A stretch of 64,000 nt of DNA from Pyramidobacter piscolens (GTDB taxonomy: Bacteria > Synergistota > Synergistia > Synergistales > Dethiosulfovibrionaceae). Numbering within the stretch: position 1 is the first letter of the stretch; each line of letters starts with the position of its first letter. The stretch is taken from positions 62,001 through 126,000 of the forward strand of contig SFDM01000003.1 of the NCBI GenBank assembly GCA_004558205.1, in the 5' to 3' direction. The notes beneath the pieces were generated by a model. The model saw only the letters and a program-made list of their open reading frames with translations. It did not search any database and was not told the origin of the DNA. A program made the translations under genes and the position numbers. This document shows, piece by piece, positions 1 to 8,264 of the stretch.

Positions 1-152
1 CCGGCGACCTGAGAACTCTGCAGGTGAAAGAGCAGCTGAAAGGCGAAGGCATTCCCGTCTATGGGATCAGCGCGTTGACCGGCAAAGGACTTGATTCGCT
101 TTGGAACGTCCTGGATTGGATCAAGCCGCGCGGGGATGAAAGGAGAATGTAG
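1..152 (+). CDS. P-loop GTPase, C-terminal fragment (Obg-like)
   Basis: The reading frame is open from the left edge and ends with TAG at 150-152. About 49 residues are visible. They contain the motif ISALTGKGLDSLW, which is the G5 (SAxTG) loop and following helix of translation-associated GTPases such as Obg or Era. The stop codon is followed at once by the yicC ATG, so the two genes are cotranscribed and probably translationally coupled. Obg proteins often carry an extra C-terminal domain after the G domain, and none is present here, so the exact family is open. Confidence 0.6.
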   Translation, partial: GDLRTLQVKEQLKGEGIPVYGISALTGKGLDSLWNVLDWIKPRGDERRM

Positions 153-1034
153 ATGCTCTACAGCATGACTGGTTTTAGCCGCGCCCGAGGGGAATATCCC
201 TGGGGAACGCTGACCGTGGAACTTTCCAGCGTCAATTCAAGATACCTTGAAGTTGTAATCCGTGCCAGCAAGGACCTTTTCAGCCTTGAACCTCTCATTC
301 AGACCACGCTTCGAAACAGGCTGGCGCGCGGAAAAGTGCAGGTGCGCGCCGATCTGTCCTGGTCGCCGGTTCTCATGAAGGACCGCCTGAACGAAGAAGT
401 CCTTAGGGACTACTATCACGAGATACAATCCCTCCAAGGCGAATTGGGCGGCCCCGTCCCTTCGGTAACGAGCCTTCTTTCCCTTCCAGGCGTCACCGAG
501 TCCTCGTCGCTGACCGACGCGACCATGGAAAAAGTCCAGCCGGCGCTCCTCGAACTGCTGGATCAGGCGGGACAGGACCTTATCGCAATGCGGGGCGTCG
601 AGGGCACGGCCCTGTATCAAGATATCCTGCAGAATCTGGAGAATTACAACCATCTGTTAACGTCCATATCGGAACAGTGGAACGGCATTTCACAAAAGTC
701 CTTTGAGGATTACCGCGAACGGATCTCGAAGACCGTGGAACGCCTGGGCTATGACGCCGATCCAGCGCGCCTTGCCCAGGAGCTGGTGATCCAGGCGGAC
801 AAGTGGGATATTTCCGAAGAGCTGACCCGGTCCCAGAGCCATTCCTCCCAGTTTGCGTCACTTCTGGAAAAAGGCGGATCGGTGGGAAGAAAACTTGACT
901 TTCTTCTCCAGGAGATGAACCGCGAGGCGAACACCATCGGGTCCAAGGTGTCCAGCACGGACATCCGTTGGCTGGTGGTCGATACGAAGACTCTGCTCGA
1001 ACGCATCCGCGAGCAGATTCAGAACGTGGAGTAG
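153..1034 (+). CDS. yicC: YicC/YloC family endoribonuclease
   Basis: A 293-residue protein of normal length for the family. It opens with the typical MLYSMTGFSRA start, has VNSRYLE near residue 30, and ends with the conserved LLERIREQIQNVE helix. YicC/YloC proteins are cytoplasmic, oligomeric, metal-dependent RNA endonucleases linked to stationary phase and small-RNA turnover. The ATG directly follows the TAG of the upstream GTPase gene. remA starts 4 bp downstream. In Bacillus the same order yloC-remA-gmk-rpoZ occurs, which supports the call. Confidence 0.93.
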   Translation: MLYSMTGFSRARGEYPWGTLTVELSSVNSRYLEVVIRASKDLFSLEPLIQTTLRNRLARGKVQVRADLSWSPVLMKDRLNEEVLRDYYHEIQSLQGELGGPVPSVTSLLSLPGVTESSSLTDATMEKVQPALLELLDQAGQDLIAMRGVEGTALYQDILQNLENYNHLLTSISEQWNGISQKSFEDYRERISKTVERLGYDADPARLAQELVIQADKWDISEELTRSQSHSSQFASLLEKGGSVGRKLDFLLQEMNREANTIGSKVSSTDIRWLVVDTKTLLERIREQIQNVE

Positions 1035-1038
1035 CCTC

Positions 1039-1302
1039 ATGACGCCTACGCTTGTCCATGTCGGTTTTGGCAACATGATCGTCGCCGAACGCATCGTGGC
1101 CATCATTCATCCCACCTCCGCTCCGGTAAAGAGGCTTAAAGAGGAAGCGCGGGAGGCGGGCAGGCTGATCGACGCCACAAAAGGCCGCAAAACGCGCGCT
1201 ATTATCGTAACAGACAGCAATCACATACTTTTATCAGCCATACAGCCTGAGACGATCGTCAATCGGGTATACGAAGGAGACAGCTCTGATGAAGAAGAAT
1301 AG
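1039..1302 (+). CDS. remA: RemA/DUF370 family regulatory protein
   Basis: An 87-residue protein with the family hallmarks: VHVGFGNMIVAERIVAI at the N terminus, SAPVKR in the middle and a conserved TDSNHILLSAIQPETI segment. RemA of Bacillus is a ring-forming DNA-binding protein that activates matrix and osmoprotection genes. Its role in diderm Synergistota is not established. The gene overlaps gmk by 14 bp, so the two are translationally coupled. The acidic C-terminal tail SSDEEE is encoded within that overlap. Confidence 0.9.
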   Translation: MTPTLVHVGFGNMIVAERIVAIIHPTSAPVKRLKEEAREAGRLIDATKGRKTRAIIVTDSNHILLSAIQPETIVNRVYEGDSSDEEE

Positions 1303-1879
1303 ACAGGGCGTTTTATTTGTTCTGTCGGGACCGAGCGGCGCGGGAAAGGGGACGCTGCGCGCCAGGCTCTTTGAAATGATCAGGGGACTGCATTATTCCA
1401 TCTCCTGCACGACGCGGGAGCCGCGGGAAGGAGAAGTGGACGGCGTGGATTACCGTTTCATCAGCGACGCCCAGTTCGACCGGCACGTCGCTCAGGGCGA
1501 TTTTCTCGAGTACGCCCATGTCCACGGGCACCGTTACGGGACGCTGCTCTCCGACGTTCTGGCAGTGCTGAACCGAGGAGAGGACCTTTTTCTGGAAATC
1601 GACGTGCAGGGGGCTCTTCAGGTAAAAGAGAAGCTGCCGCAAGCTGTCATGCTGTTCGTCGTCCCGCCGTCACTGGAAGTGCTTGAACGGCGCTTGCGAA
1701 GCAGAAACACCGAAACGGAAGAAGAGCTGCAGCTGCGCCTTCACAACGCAATTGCAGAAATGGAAAAGCGGGATCGCTATGAATTTGTCGTAGTGAACGA
1801 CAATGCCGACGACGCAGCGCGGCAGCTCTGTGATTTCGTCCAAAAGTACCGCTGCGGTTCAAGGGAGGAACAACGGTAA
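1289..1879 (+). CDS. gmk: Guanylate kinase
   Basis: A 196-residue cytoplasmic kinase that phosphorylates GMP to GDP with ATP. The P-loop SGPSGAGKGT lies at about residues 13-22. It is followed by the GMP-binding SCTTREPREGEVDGVDY segment and the lid and base region ending in EMEKRDRYEFVVVND. The length is normal. The start lies inside remA, with a GGAG-type ribosome binding site upstream, and the stop shares one base with the rpoZ start (TAATG), so remA, gmk and rpoZ form one coupled unit. Confidence 0.96.
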   Translation: MKKNRQGVLFVLSGPSGAGKGTLRARLFEMIRGLHYSISCTTREPREGEVDGVDYRFISDAQFDRHVAQGDFLEYAHVHGHRYGTLLSDVLAVLNRGEDLFLEIDVQGALQVKEKLPQAVMLFVVPPSLEVLERRLRSRNTETEEELQLRLHNAIAEMEKRDRYEFVVVNDNADDAARQLCDFVQKYRCGSREEQR

Positions 1880-2259
1880 TGCGCTTTTACAATATGGAAA
1901 AAATCATCGAAAACATCGACGTCAAAAATAAATACCTTTTAACGTCGATCGTGGCCCACCGGGCGCGCCAGATCAGCGAGACCAAGGGGCGCAACGTGCT
2001 GGACAAAGGGGCGGAAGAAAAGTACATCTCCATGGCCCTGGCCGACATGGAAGCCGGCCGCGTCGCGGTCACTCTTCAGAACGACAATATCCCCGACGTG
2101 ATCGAGAGCGAGGTCAACCTCACCGAAAACGAAGAAACGGAAAATCCTGAGGATCTCAGCAAGGCGGCAGCTTTCGAAGAGACTTCCGACAGGGCCGGCA
2201 CAAAGGAAGAAACGGCCCCGGAATCCAATGCGGACGACGAGACCGAACCCCAGGCGTAA
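1879..2259 (+). CDS. rpoZ: RNA polymerase omega subunit
   Basis: A 126-residue protein. The N-terminal 65 residues hold the omega fold, including KYLLTSIVAHRARQI and the following helix with KYISMALADMEAGRV. The last 60 residues are an acidic, low-complexity tail rich in Glu, Asp and Thr that the core fold does not need. Omega helps assemble RNA polymerase and in some phyla binds ppGpp. The position between gmk and priA matches Firmicutes gene order, except that coaBC is absent. Confidence 0.9.
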   Translation: MRFYNMEKIIENIDVKNKYLLTSIVAHRARQISETKGRNVLDKGAEEKYISMALADMEAGRVAVTLQNDNIPDVIESEVNLTENEETENPEDLSKAAAFEETSDRAGTKEETAPESNADDETEPQA

Positions 2260-2283
2260 CGACGCCCGCGCTCACTTGGGCCG

Positions 2284-4083
2284 ATGCATAGGATAAAAGT
2301 CCTGATTCCAGGGCCCTGGTGGAATTATCTGAGTTACGAAACCGATGAAGCCGCCGTCCGGGGGGCGCGAGTCCTTGTTCCCGTCGGCCGCGGCACCCGC
2401 GTGGGGCTCAGCTTGGGTCCCGAGGAATCTCCTCCGCCGGCAGCCAAGCTTAAAAAAGTCCTTCGTGTGATCGATCAATTCCCGGTTTTAAGCGAAACCT
2501 ACCTGAGAGCCGCCCACATCACCTCCCATGCCTTTCTGTGCAGCGCTGCGGAAGTTCTGCACACCTTGCTGCCCTCGTCCTTCTGGAAGGGCGTTTCCTT
2601 CCCCGAATATACGGAGAATCGGAGCGCGGCGTCTTCTCCTCCGTCCTTTCTCTATCGTTACAGGGACGCGGAACGCTGGGACTCTTACAGAAGCCAAATT
2701 CTTGGCTGTCCTTCAGGGGTTCTGTGCCTTTTTCCCGAAAGATGCCAGGCAAAGGCGTTCCACGCTGCGCTTACCGGGTTAGTGCCCAAAAAGAGACTGA
2801 TCCTATGGCCAGCCTCCGGAGCGGAAGCGGCCTTAAAATGCTGGAAACAGGCGTTGGAACAGGACAACGCCGTGGTTATAGGCGCGCCCGGCGCAGCTTG
2901 CGCTCCTTTGGGATCGCCGGGGCTGATCATTATCGACGATGAATCGAACCCTTCATGGCGGGCAAAAAGCTACCCTTTTTTTTCCGTCAGAAGCTTCGCG
3001 GCGTCGAGGGCCCGCATCAGCGGGACAAAACTTTTGCTTGGGGGACGCCTTCCTTCGTCGAGGATCTTCAAAAACTTCCTGCCGCCCGCTGAGAAAAAGC
3101 GCCCTGAGGAACGCCGGCAGCTGCGTTTCATCAACCTCTATGACGTACCGCGGGTTTCCTTCAAGGGCATGCAGTGGCCTTTACCTCTGGCGGACTCCCT
3201 GCTTGCAGAGACTGCGGACCACGTGGCCTCAGGCGAGGCCGTCTTCTGGCTTCTGGACCGGCGCGGCGTTACGGGAGAAGTACAATGCGCCGACTGCGGC
3301 CACCCGATCCAATGCAGCCAATGCGGAACGCCTATGGTCTTCGAAGCTGGGATGCTGAGATGCCCGCTTTGCGGGCGTAAAGCAGGGCTTCCCGAACAGT
3401 GCCCTGTCTGCGGCGGCAAAATACTCCAAGGAGCGTCGCCGGGACTGGAGGCGCTGCTTCCCATGGCTCAGACGCTTCTTGGCGACCGTCCCGTATGGCT
3501 TTGGCACCTCGATAACCCCAAGACGCAGACGGAGGCAAAGAAACGCCTCGGGGAGCTTGCAAAGTACGGGGGCCTGGTCCTTGGTTCAAGACGTGCGCTG
3601 AGTCTTCTCGACACGCTCCATCCCAGGCTGATCTGCTGGCTTGACGCTGACTCGGAAGCCCGCCAGGCCCATTACGCATCGCGATTCAACGCCTTTTCGA
3701 TGCTGCTGGAGTCCTGCTGGCGCGGCGAAGGCGAGCGTCAGGTGGTCATGCAGACCCGTTCCCCGGGCAAGGGGTGGCAAAGAGGCCTGCAAGGCGGCTG
3801 GGAGTTGTTTTGGCGCTCTGAACTGCCTGAGAGGCAAAGCCTGGGATTCCCTCCCGAATCGAACCTCGTGGAAATAACGATTCCGCCGGAATGGCGCGAT
3901 AAAGACGAACTGGCGATCAAGCTGGACGACGCCGGATTCTCTTCGATGGAACCTGACAGGCGTGGAAGCAAGTTGGTCGTGTTCGCGCCGAAAATGGCGC
4001 CATTGCGCCGAGTCCTTGCCGAATACTTTATGATACAGCGTTCCAGAACTGGTTTTCCCCGCATCCAGGTCTGGACAGAATAG
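2284..4083 (+). CDS. priA: PriA-like primosomal protein with degenerate helicase domain
   Basis: A 599-residue PriA homologue, shorter than the usual 700-800. The N-terminal 3'-DNA-binding region is recognisable and the zinc module is intact: eight cysteines at residues 335, 338, 344, 347, 360, 363, 373 and 376. The ATPase motifs are gone. Where Walker A should stand (about 136-146) the sequence reads SQILGCPSG. The DEEH box is IIIDDESNPSW at 215-225. The GTQM motif is GSRRALS, and the QVAGRAGR arginine motif has become LLESCWRGEGER. It may therefore restart forks by binding and recruiting partners, without unwinding DNA. The synteny (rpoZ upstream) fits priA. Confidence 0.85.
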   Translation: MHRIKVLIPGPWWNYLSYETDEAAVRGARVLVPVGRGTRVGLSLGPEESPPPAAKLKKVLRVIDQFPVLSETYLRAAHITSHAFLCSAAEVLHTLLPSSFWKGVSFPEYTENRSAASSPPSFLYRYRDAERWDSYRSQILGCPSGVLCLFPERCQAKAFHAALTGLVPKKRLILWPASGAEAALKCWKQALEQDNAVVIGAPGAACAPLGSPGLIIIDDESNPSWRAKSYPFFSVRSFAASRARISGTKLLLGGRLPSSRIFKNFLPPAEKKRPEERRQLRFINLYDVPRVSFKGMQWPLPLADSLLAETADHVASGEAVFWLLDRRGVTGEVQCADCGHPIQCSQCGTPMVFEAGMLRCPLCGRKAGLPEQCPVCGGKILQGASPGLEALLPMAQTLLGDRPVWLWHLDNPKTQTEAKKRLGELAKYGGLVLGSRRALSLLDTLHPRLICWLDADSEARQAHYASRFNAFSMLLESCWRGEGERQVVMQTRSPGKGWQRGLQGGWELFWRSELPERQSLGFPPESNLVEITIPPEWRDKDELAIKLDDAGFSSMEPDRRGSKLVVFAPKMAPLRRVLAEYFMIQRSRTGFPRIQVWTE

Positions 4084-4134
4084 GGGCCGGTCGTAGCAAC
4101 GACCCATGGGCCTGGAGCGAAGAAGGAGTTTAAC

Positions 4135-5466
4135 ATGGCAATTGTTTCTATAGTCGGACGTCCCAACGTGGGAAAGTCCTCGCTTTTTAACAGAATTATA
4201 GGAGAGCGGCGCGCAATCGTTGACGACATGCCCGGCGTGACGCGCGACCGTCTTTACGGGCGCGTCCAGTGGAAAGACAAGGATTTCTACGTGGTGGATA
4301 CGGGAGGCCTGCTGCTGAAGGATCAGGACCCCATCATGGAAGGCATGAAAGGGCAGATCCTTCAGGCGATTGAAGAGAGCGACCTGGTCATCTTCACCAT
4401 TGACGGCCAGGAAGGCGTCACCTGGATGGACCAGGACGTGGCCCATGTGCTTCGTTCCCATTCGTCGCAAGTGATTATCGCGGTCAACAAGATCGACGAC
4501 CTGCGCCACGACGACGACGTGATGGAAGCCTATTCGCTCGGTTTCGACAAAGTCGTCGGCGTCAGCGCCATGCATAAGCGCGGGGTCGACGACCTCCTCG
4601 ACCAGGTCGCGGAACTGCTGCCCGACGACAAGACGGCCCCGGCGGAAGAGGAAAACCTAATCAAGGTGGCTCTGGTGGGCCGCCCCAACGTGGGGAAATC
4701 CAGCATACTGAATGTGTTGGCCGGAAAGGAACGCTCTCTTGTCAGCGACGTACCGGGGACGACCCGCGATTCCATCGACGCGGTGATCGACTACAACGGG
4801 CAGCGCTTCCAGATTATCGACACGGCCGGGCTGAGACGTAAAAGCAGGGTCAACAGCGATATCGAGTTCTATTCCACGGTGCGGACCATGGCGAGCGTCG
4901 ATCAATGCGACGTGGCGATTTTCGTGATGGACGCCCGCGAACTTGCAACGGAACAGGATCAGCGCCTTGTGGGCGAAATTCTGGCGCGCGGCAAAGGCGT
5001 GGTCCTGGTGGTAAATAAATGGGACCTGCTTCCTAACACGCCGGAAATCGGCGACGAGATCCAGGATAAGCTCCGCGAAGAATTCCGCTTCGTCAGCCAT
5101 GCGCCGGTGCTCTTCACCTCCGCCACATCCGGCAGGCGGCTTCACAGGCTGCTCGATTTAGTCGGCCGCGTGTACCAGCGCCGTCAGTCCAGATTCAGCA
5201 CCACCGTCCTGAACCAAATCATCAGGGACATGCTGGCTTTCGACAGGCTCCCCACCGACGGAAGGGGGCGGCGGCTGAGGATTTATTACTGCACTCAAAG
5301 TTCCACCGTGCCGCCGACGTTCGTGTTTTTCGTCAACGACGCGGAAATTGTAACTCAGAGCTTTGAGAACCATCTTTCAAAGAAGATCCGCGAGGCCGGC
5401 GACTACGATGGAGTGCCTCTGAGGCTTTTTTGGAGAAGTAGTCACAGAAACTCGGAAAAGGCTTGA
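4135..5466 (+). CDS. der: Ribosome-associated GTPase Der (EngA)
   Basis: A 443-residue protein with two tandem G domains, as in all Der proteins. The first P-loop is GRPNVGKSSLFN near residue 8 and the second is GRPNVGKSSILN near residue 180. Each is followed by its own TRD switch and DTxG motif, and there is a C-terminal KH-like domain. Der acts late in 50S ribosome assembly. A strong GAAGGAG site lies 7 bp before the ATG. The 3' end overlaps the predicted promoter of the HU gene. Confidence 0.97.
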   Translation: MAIVSIVGRPNVGKSSLFNRIIGERRAIVDDMPGVTRDRLYGRVQWKDKDFYVVDTGGLLLKDQDPIMEGMKGQILQAIEESDLVIFTIDGQEGVTWMDQDVAHVLRSHSSQVIIAVNKIDDLRHDDDVMEAYSLGFDKVVGVSAMHKRGVDDLLDQVAELLPDDKTAPAEEENLIKVALVGRPNVGKSSILNVLAGKERSLVSDVPGTTRDSIDAVIDYNGQRFQIIDTAGLRRKSRVNSDIEFYSTVRTMASVDQCDVAIFVMDARELATEQDQRLVGEILARGKGVVLVVNKWDLLPNTPEIGDEIQDKLREEFRFVSHAPVLFTSATSGRRLHRLLDLVGRVYQRRQSRFSTTVLNQIIRDMLAFDRLPTDGRGRRLRIYYCTQSSTVPPTFVFFVNDAEIVTQSFENHLSKKIREAGDYDGVPLRLFWRSSHRNSEKA

Positions 5467-5492
5467 CCTGCAAGGCCTCATGATATTAGAAT
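5463..5492 (+). promoter_or_regulatory. Sigma-70 type promoter of the HU gene
   Basis: TTGACC (5463-5468) and TAGAAT (5487-5492) are 18 bp apart. The -35 box overlaps the der stop codon, so HU has its own promoter as well as possible readthrough from der. Confidence 0.55.
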
Positions 5493-5552
5493 AGGGATGC
5501 TCTGAAGGGAGAGCAAATCTTGCTGTTTTTATGACTTAAGGAGGTAGAGAGA

Positions 5553-5828
5553 ATGACGAAAAATGAATTGATCAATGAGGTTGCCGCAAGCGCCAATATG
5601 AGCAAGAAAGCTGCCGGAGAGGCGATTTCCGCCACCATTTCCGCTATTGAGAGCGCGCTGGCAAAGGGCGACAAGGTTCAGCTCGTGGGTTTTGGAACCT
5701 TCGAGGTGCGTGAACGCGCGGCCCGCATTGGACGCAATCCGCAGGATCCCGAAAAGACCATTGAGATCCCCGCGAAGAAAGTTCCCGTTTTCCGTGCTGG
5801 TAAAGGCCTGAAGGACCTGGTCAACTAG
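5553..5828 (+). CDS. hup: HU family DNA-binding protein
   Basis: A 91-residue nucleoid protein of standard HU length. It has the N-terminal dimerisation helices (MTKNELINEVA), the VQLVGFGTFEVRERAAR segment leading to the DNA-binding arm, and the conserved GRNPQ turn followed by PAKKVPVFRAGKGLKDLV. HU bends DNA and works in replication and recombination. AAGGAGG lies 8 bp before the ATG. The gene is monocistronic, with its own promoter and a strong downstream terminator. Confidence 0.96.
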   Translation: MTKNELINEVAASANMSKKAAGEAISATISAIESALAKGDKVQLVGFGTFEVRERAARIGRNPQDPEKTIEIPAKKVPVFRAGKGLKDLVN

Positions 5829-5893
5829 CAGCCTCTAAGATGAACGCCGATCTCTGATGTCGGCGTCGGCTCGATGTTTTTCAGGTTAAAGAG

Positions 5894-5951
5894 AAGCGAC
5901 AAAACAGCCCCGCGCAGGAGATATCTCCTGCGCGGGGCTGTTTTGTCGCTT
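5894..5951 (+). terminator. 58-bp perfect palindromic terminator after HU
   Basis: Two 29-bp arms pair without mismatch around the centre at 5922/5923, with a GC-rich middle (CCCCGCGCAGGAG). A T-rich tract follows on the + strand. As RNA it forms a very stable hairpin able to end HU transcription. On the minus strand it is a second barrier behind the importer operon. Confidence 0.85.
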
Positions 5952-6011
5952 TTTCTTCAGAAAAAGAACGCTTTTGATGCTAATTGCCCTTTGAAATGAT
6001 GAATACCTGCT

Positions 6012-6118
6012 GAGGGGTATCCACAAAGCAAGTATAGGCAGGCCGAATAGGCCGAGGTAGTCTTTAGTGACTGGATGCCCCTGGAGTGGCCCCGGTCTCC
6101 GATTAAGCCGTTTAGCTG
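6012..6118 (+). repeat. Structured intergenic repeat, copy A
   Basis: This stretch closely matches 28691-28790. Both copies share GAGGGGTATCCA, GTATAGGCAGGCCGAA, AGGCCGAG, GTGACTGGATGCCCCT and a tail TTTAGCTG. GGGGTATCCA at the left pairs with TGGATGCCCC at 6071-6080, and inside it AGGC pairs with GTCT and GGCC with GGCC. Both copies sit on the + strand after a + gene and before the 3' end of a minus gene. I do not recognise a known RNA family. The rest of the gap 5829-6144 holds only the terminator. Confidence 0.7.
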
Positions 6119-6130
6119 CGAAAGAGTATG

Positions 6131-6164
6131 AGAGGCGCAGCGCGCTACTTCTTGCTGCGCCTCT
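6131..6164 (-). terminator. Hairpin at the end of the leftward importer operon
   Basis: AGAGGCGCAGC (6131-6141) pairs exactly with GCTGCGCCTCT (6154-6164), and the permease stop codon lies in the loop. The T-run that follows on the minus strand is poor, so this may protect the 3' end rather than act as a true intrinsic terminator. Confidence 0.5.
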
Positions 6165-7230
6165 GCCACGCGTGCAGCGCCAGAGCGATGCCGATGACGC
6201 CGTAGGCGACGAAGACGCGGAAGAACTCGCCGACCTGGGCGCTGCCCATCAGGTTCTTCCCCGCCATGGGCGAGAGGATGAACAGAGAATGGAACAGGAT
6301 GGTGCCCACGATGGCCTGCTTGATCGTGGCCTGCGAAACCGAAGCGCCTCCTATCAGCAGCGCAGCCACGGCAAAGGTGCCGACCTGTACGTGGCTGCCG
6401 TAGGTGTTCAAGTTGCCCATGTTCTGGAGGAATATGATCTGTCCCCAGGCGGCTAAAATTGTGGAGAACACGATGGCGATGATCCTGATCCTGTCCACGT
6501 TGATTCCAGCCACTTCGGCGATCTGCCTGTTCTGACCGACAGCGCGGAGATCCTGGCCGAGTTTGGTCTTGAACAGCAGGTACACGAGCAGGCAGAGGAA
6601 CGCCACGATAGCGAGGGTGACCACGGGAATGCTGATCATCCTCATGACCTTCAGGACGTACATTTTGTCCAGCGCGTAATGCCACAGCTTCAGGTCGATG
6701 GTGTTGATGAGCCCCACTCCCGAAGGAAGAAGCAGGCTTACATCGGAAAGGTGAATAACCGTTCCCACCAGGAAAAGGCAGATAAGCTGGTAAAGCCCGT
6801 TGGCAAAGTAGCCCAGGATCATGCCCGTGATCATTTCCTTGCCCTTGGCGCGGTTAAAGGTCATGCCCGTAAGCGCGCCGAAGAGGATCGCCAGCGGCAG
6901 GGCGACCAGGCTCGAAAGCAGGATTCCGGCGACGCCTCCAACCTGGTAGACCACCGATACAATTGCGCCGAACTGGCCGGCCATGGCGCCAAGGACGATG
7001 CCGAAGTTCAGCCCCACTCCCGCCAAAACGGGGATGATCAGCGAGATCACCATGAAGGAATTTCTCGCGAGACGGGAGATCAGGTCGTTGGCGAAGAAGA
7101 AAAAGGGAACCCTCGCATAGTAGTAACAGAGAGAGCAGAGAATCAGAAACACGATGGGGACGGCGTTTTTCTTTAAGACAGCGCCGATGTTGAATCCCTT
7201 TCCGGGCACGGCGAAAATATCCTTTTTCAT
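6145..7230 (-). CDS. ABC transporter permease (nucleoside/sugar type), system 1
   Basis: A 361-residue, strongly hydrophobic inner-membrane protein with about nine or ten membrane segments. It resembles the RbsC/nucleoside permease family (GVGLNFGIVLGAMAGQFG, then GQNRQIAEVAGINVDRIRII, and AVAALLIGGASVSQATI near the C terminus). It is last in the leftward operon. Its ATG overlaps the stop of the upstream permease by 3 bases, with GGAGG before it. Together the two permeases should form the heteromeric channel for the system 1 binding protein. Its counterpart in system 2 is 15582-16694. Confidence 0.85.
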   Translation of the reverse strand: MKKDIFAVPGKGFNIGAVLKKNAVPIVFLILCSLCYYYARVPFFFFANDLISRLARNSFMVISLIIPVLAGVGLNFGIVLGAMAGQFGAIVSVVYQVGGVAGILLSSLVALPLAILFGALTGMTFNRAKGKEMITGMILGYFANGLYQLICLFLVGTVIHLSDVSLLLPSGVGLINTIDLKLWHYALDKMYVLKVMRMISIPVVTLAIVAFLCLLVYLLFKTKLGQDLRAVGQNRQIAEVAGINVDRIRIIAIVFSTILAAWGQIIFLQNMGNLNTYGSHVQVGTFAVAALLIGGASVSQATIKQAIVGTILFHSLFILSPMAGKNLMGSAQVGEFFRVFVAYGVIGIALALHAWQRRSKK

Positions 7231-8264
7231 CGAGCGTCACCTCCTGAAGCTTTGCGCGTCAGCGCGTAGAGGATAATGCCGTTGCTGACGATCACGCGGG
7301 CAACCTCGGAAAGGTTGTTCTTGAAGATGACGTTTGCAACGGGGACGGAGATCACCAGAAGGGACTGGAACAAGAAGGTTCCAATCAGCGCCTGAGTGAT
7401 CGTCGCGCGGCGGAGAGAAGCGCCGCCGATCAGGATTGCCGACACGCAGTAAAGCCCCATGTAAAGCGGCGCCTGATAGAGCTGTACAAAGCCGAAACTC
7501 TGAGAGTAGATGATGATTCCGAGCGCTCCGAGAGCGTTGGAAATCATGCAGCTTATGACGCGGTATCTGTTCACGTTCAGGCCGGAAGATTCGGCAAAAC
7601 GGGGATTTTCGCCGACCACCGCCATGGCGAGACCGCTCTTCGTCCTCTGATGCAGCCAAAGGCCGAGACAGACCAGCGCCGTGACCAGCAGAAGCCCCGT
7701 TGGGACAGTGACACCCAGGATATTGAAAGCCATGAGCTTGTCCAGGATCTGTTCAAGCCGGCCGTCCAGGACGATAGTCACGCGGAGGCCGCTTCCGCCG
7801 TAAGGCCAGATCATCTCGGGGCTGGAGTAGGGCGCCACAAGCCAGAAGATGCACATGAGGGAGACGATGGAGAAGCCCGTGTAGGTGCCCACGGTCATCT
7901 CCTGCCCCTTGACCTTGTTCAGGAGCAGACCGTAAAAATAGCCCGACAGAGCGCCGAGAGGAACCCCGATCGCGAGCGCCGCGGCGAGAGCCGTAAAGTC
8001 GCGCAGGTCCAGTTCCACCGCAAGGGTGGTGGAGATGAGCCCACAGATGATTCCAAGGGGGATGCCGAAGTTCGGGCCGGCTCCCACCTGGATCGTTGGG
8101 ATCATGGCGAGCACCAGAATGGCGTTCATGCCGAACCGAGTCAGCATGTTTCCGGCGATCTGTTCCATGGGAAGCCCCATTGTGCTGGCCGCCGCGATCA
8201 GCAGGGCCAAAAACAGGGCGATGATGAGGCGCGGAATTCCAAACTCGCGGATTTTATCCATCAT
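7227..8264 (-). CDS. ABC transporter permease (nucleoside/sugar type), system 1
   Basis: A 345-residue membrane protein paired with the permease at 6145-7230. The features are a cytoplasmic loop EMTVGTYTGFSIVSLM, a VGENPRFAESSGLNVNRYRV segment that probably contacts the ATPase, and a late ISAILIGGASLRRATI helix. It starts in a TGATG overlap with the ATPase stop, so it is translationally coupled. It is closely related to the system 2 permease at 14539-15582. The likely role is the membrane pore for a small polar solute, and the substrate cannot be read from the sequence. Confidence 0.85.
   Translation of the reverse strand: MMDKIREFGIPRLIIALFLALLIAAASTMGLPMEQIAGNMLTRFGMNAILVLAMIPTIQVGAGPNFGIPLGIICGLISTTLAVELDLRDFTALAAALAIGVPLGALSGYFYGLLLNKVKGQEMTVGTYTGFSIVSLMCIFWLVAPYSSPEMIWPYGGSGLRVTIVLDGRLEQILDKLMAFNILGVTVPTGLLLVTALVCLGLWLHQRTKSGLAMAVVGENPRFAESSGLNVNRYRVISCMISNALGALGIIIYSQSFGFVQLYQAPLYMGLYCVSAILIGGASLRRATITQALIGTFLFQSLLVISVPVANVIFKNNLSEVARVIVSNGIILYALTRKASGGDAR

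Noticed and set aside
237..1224. Long open frames on the minus strand across yicC and remA
   Set aside because: They are opposite-strand shadows of strongly conserved genes and have no recognisable domains or ribosome binding sites.
3586..4575. A 329-codon minus-strand frame across priA and der
   Set aside because: It covers the ends of two well-supported + genes and resembles no family; high GC content explains its length.
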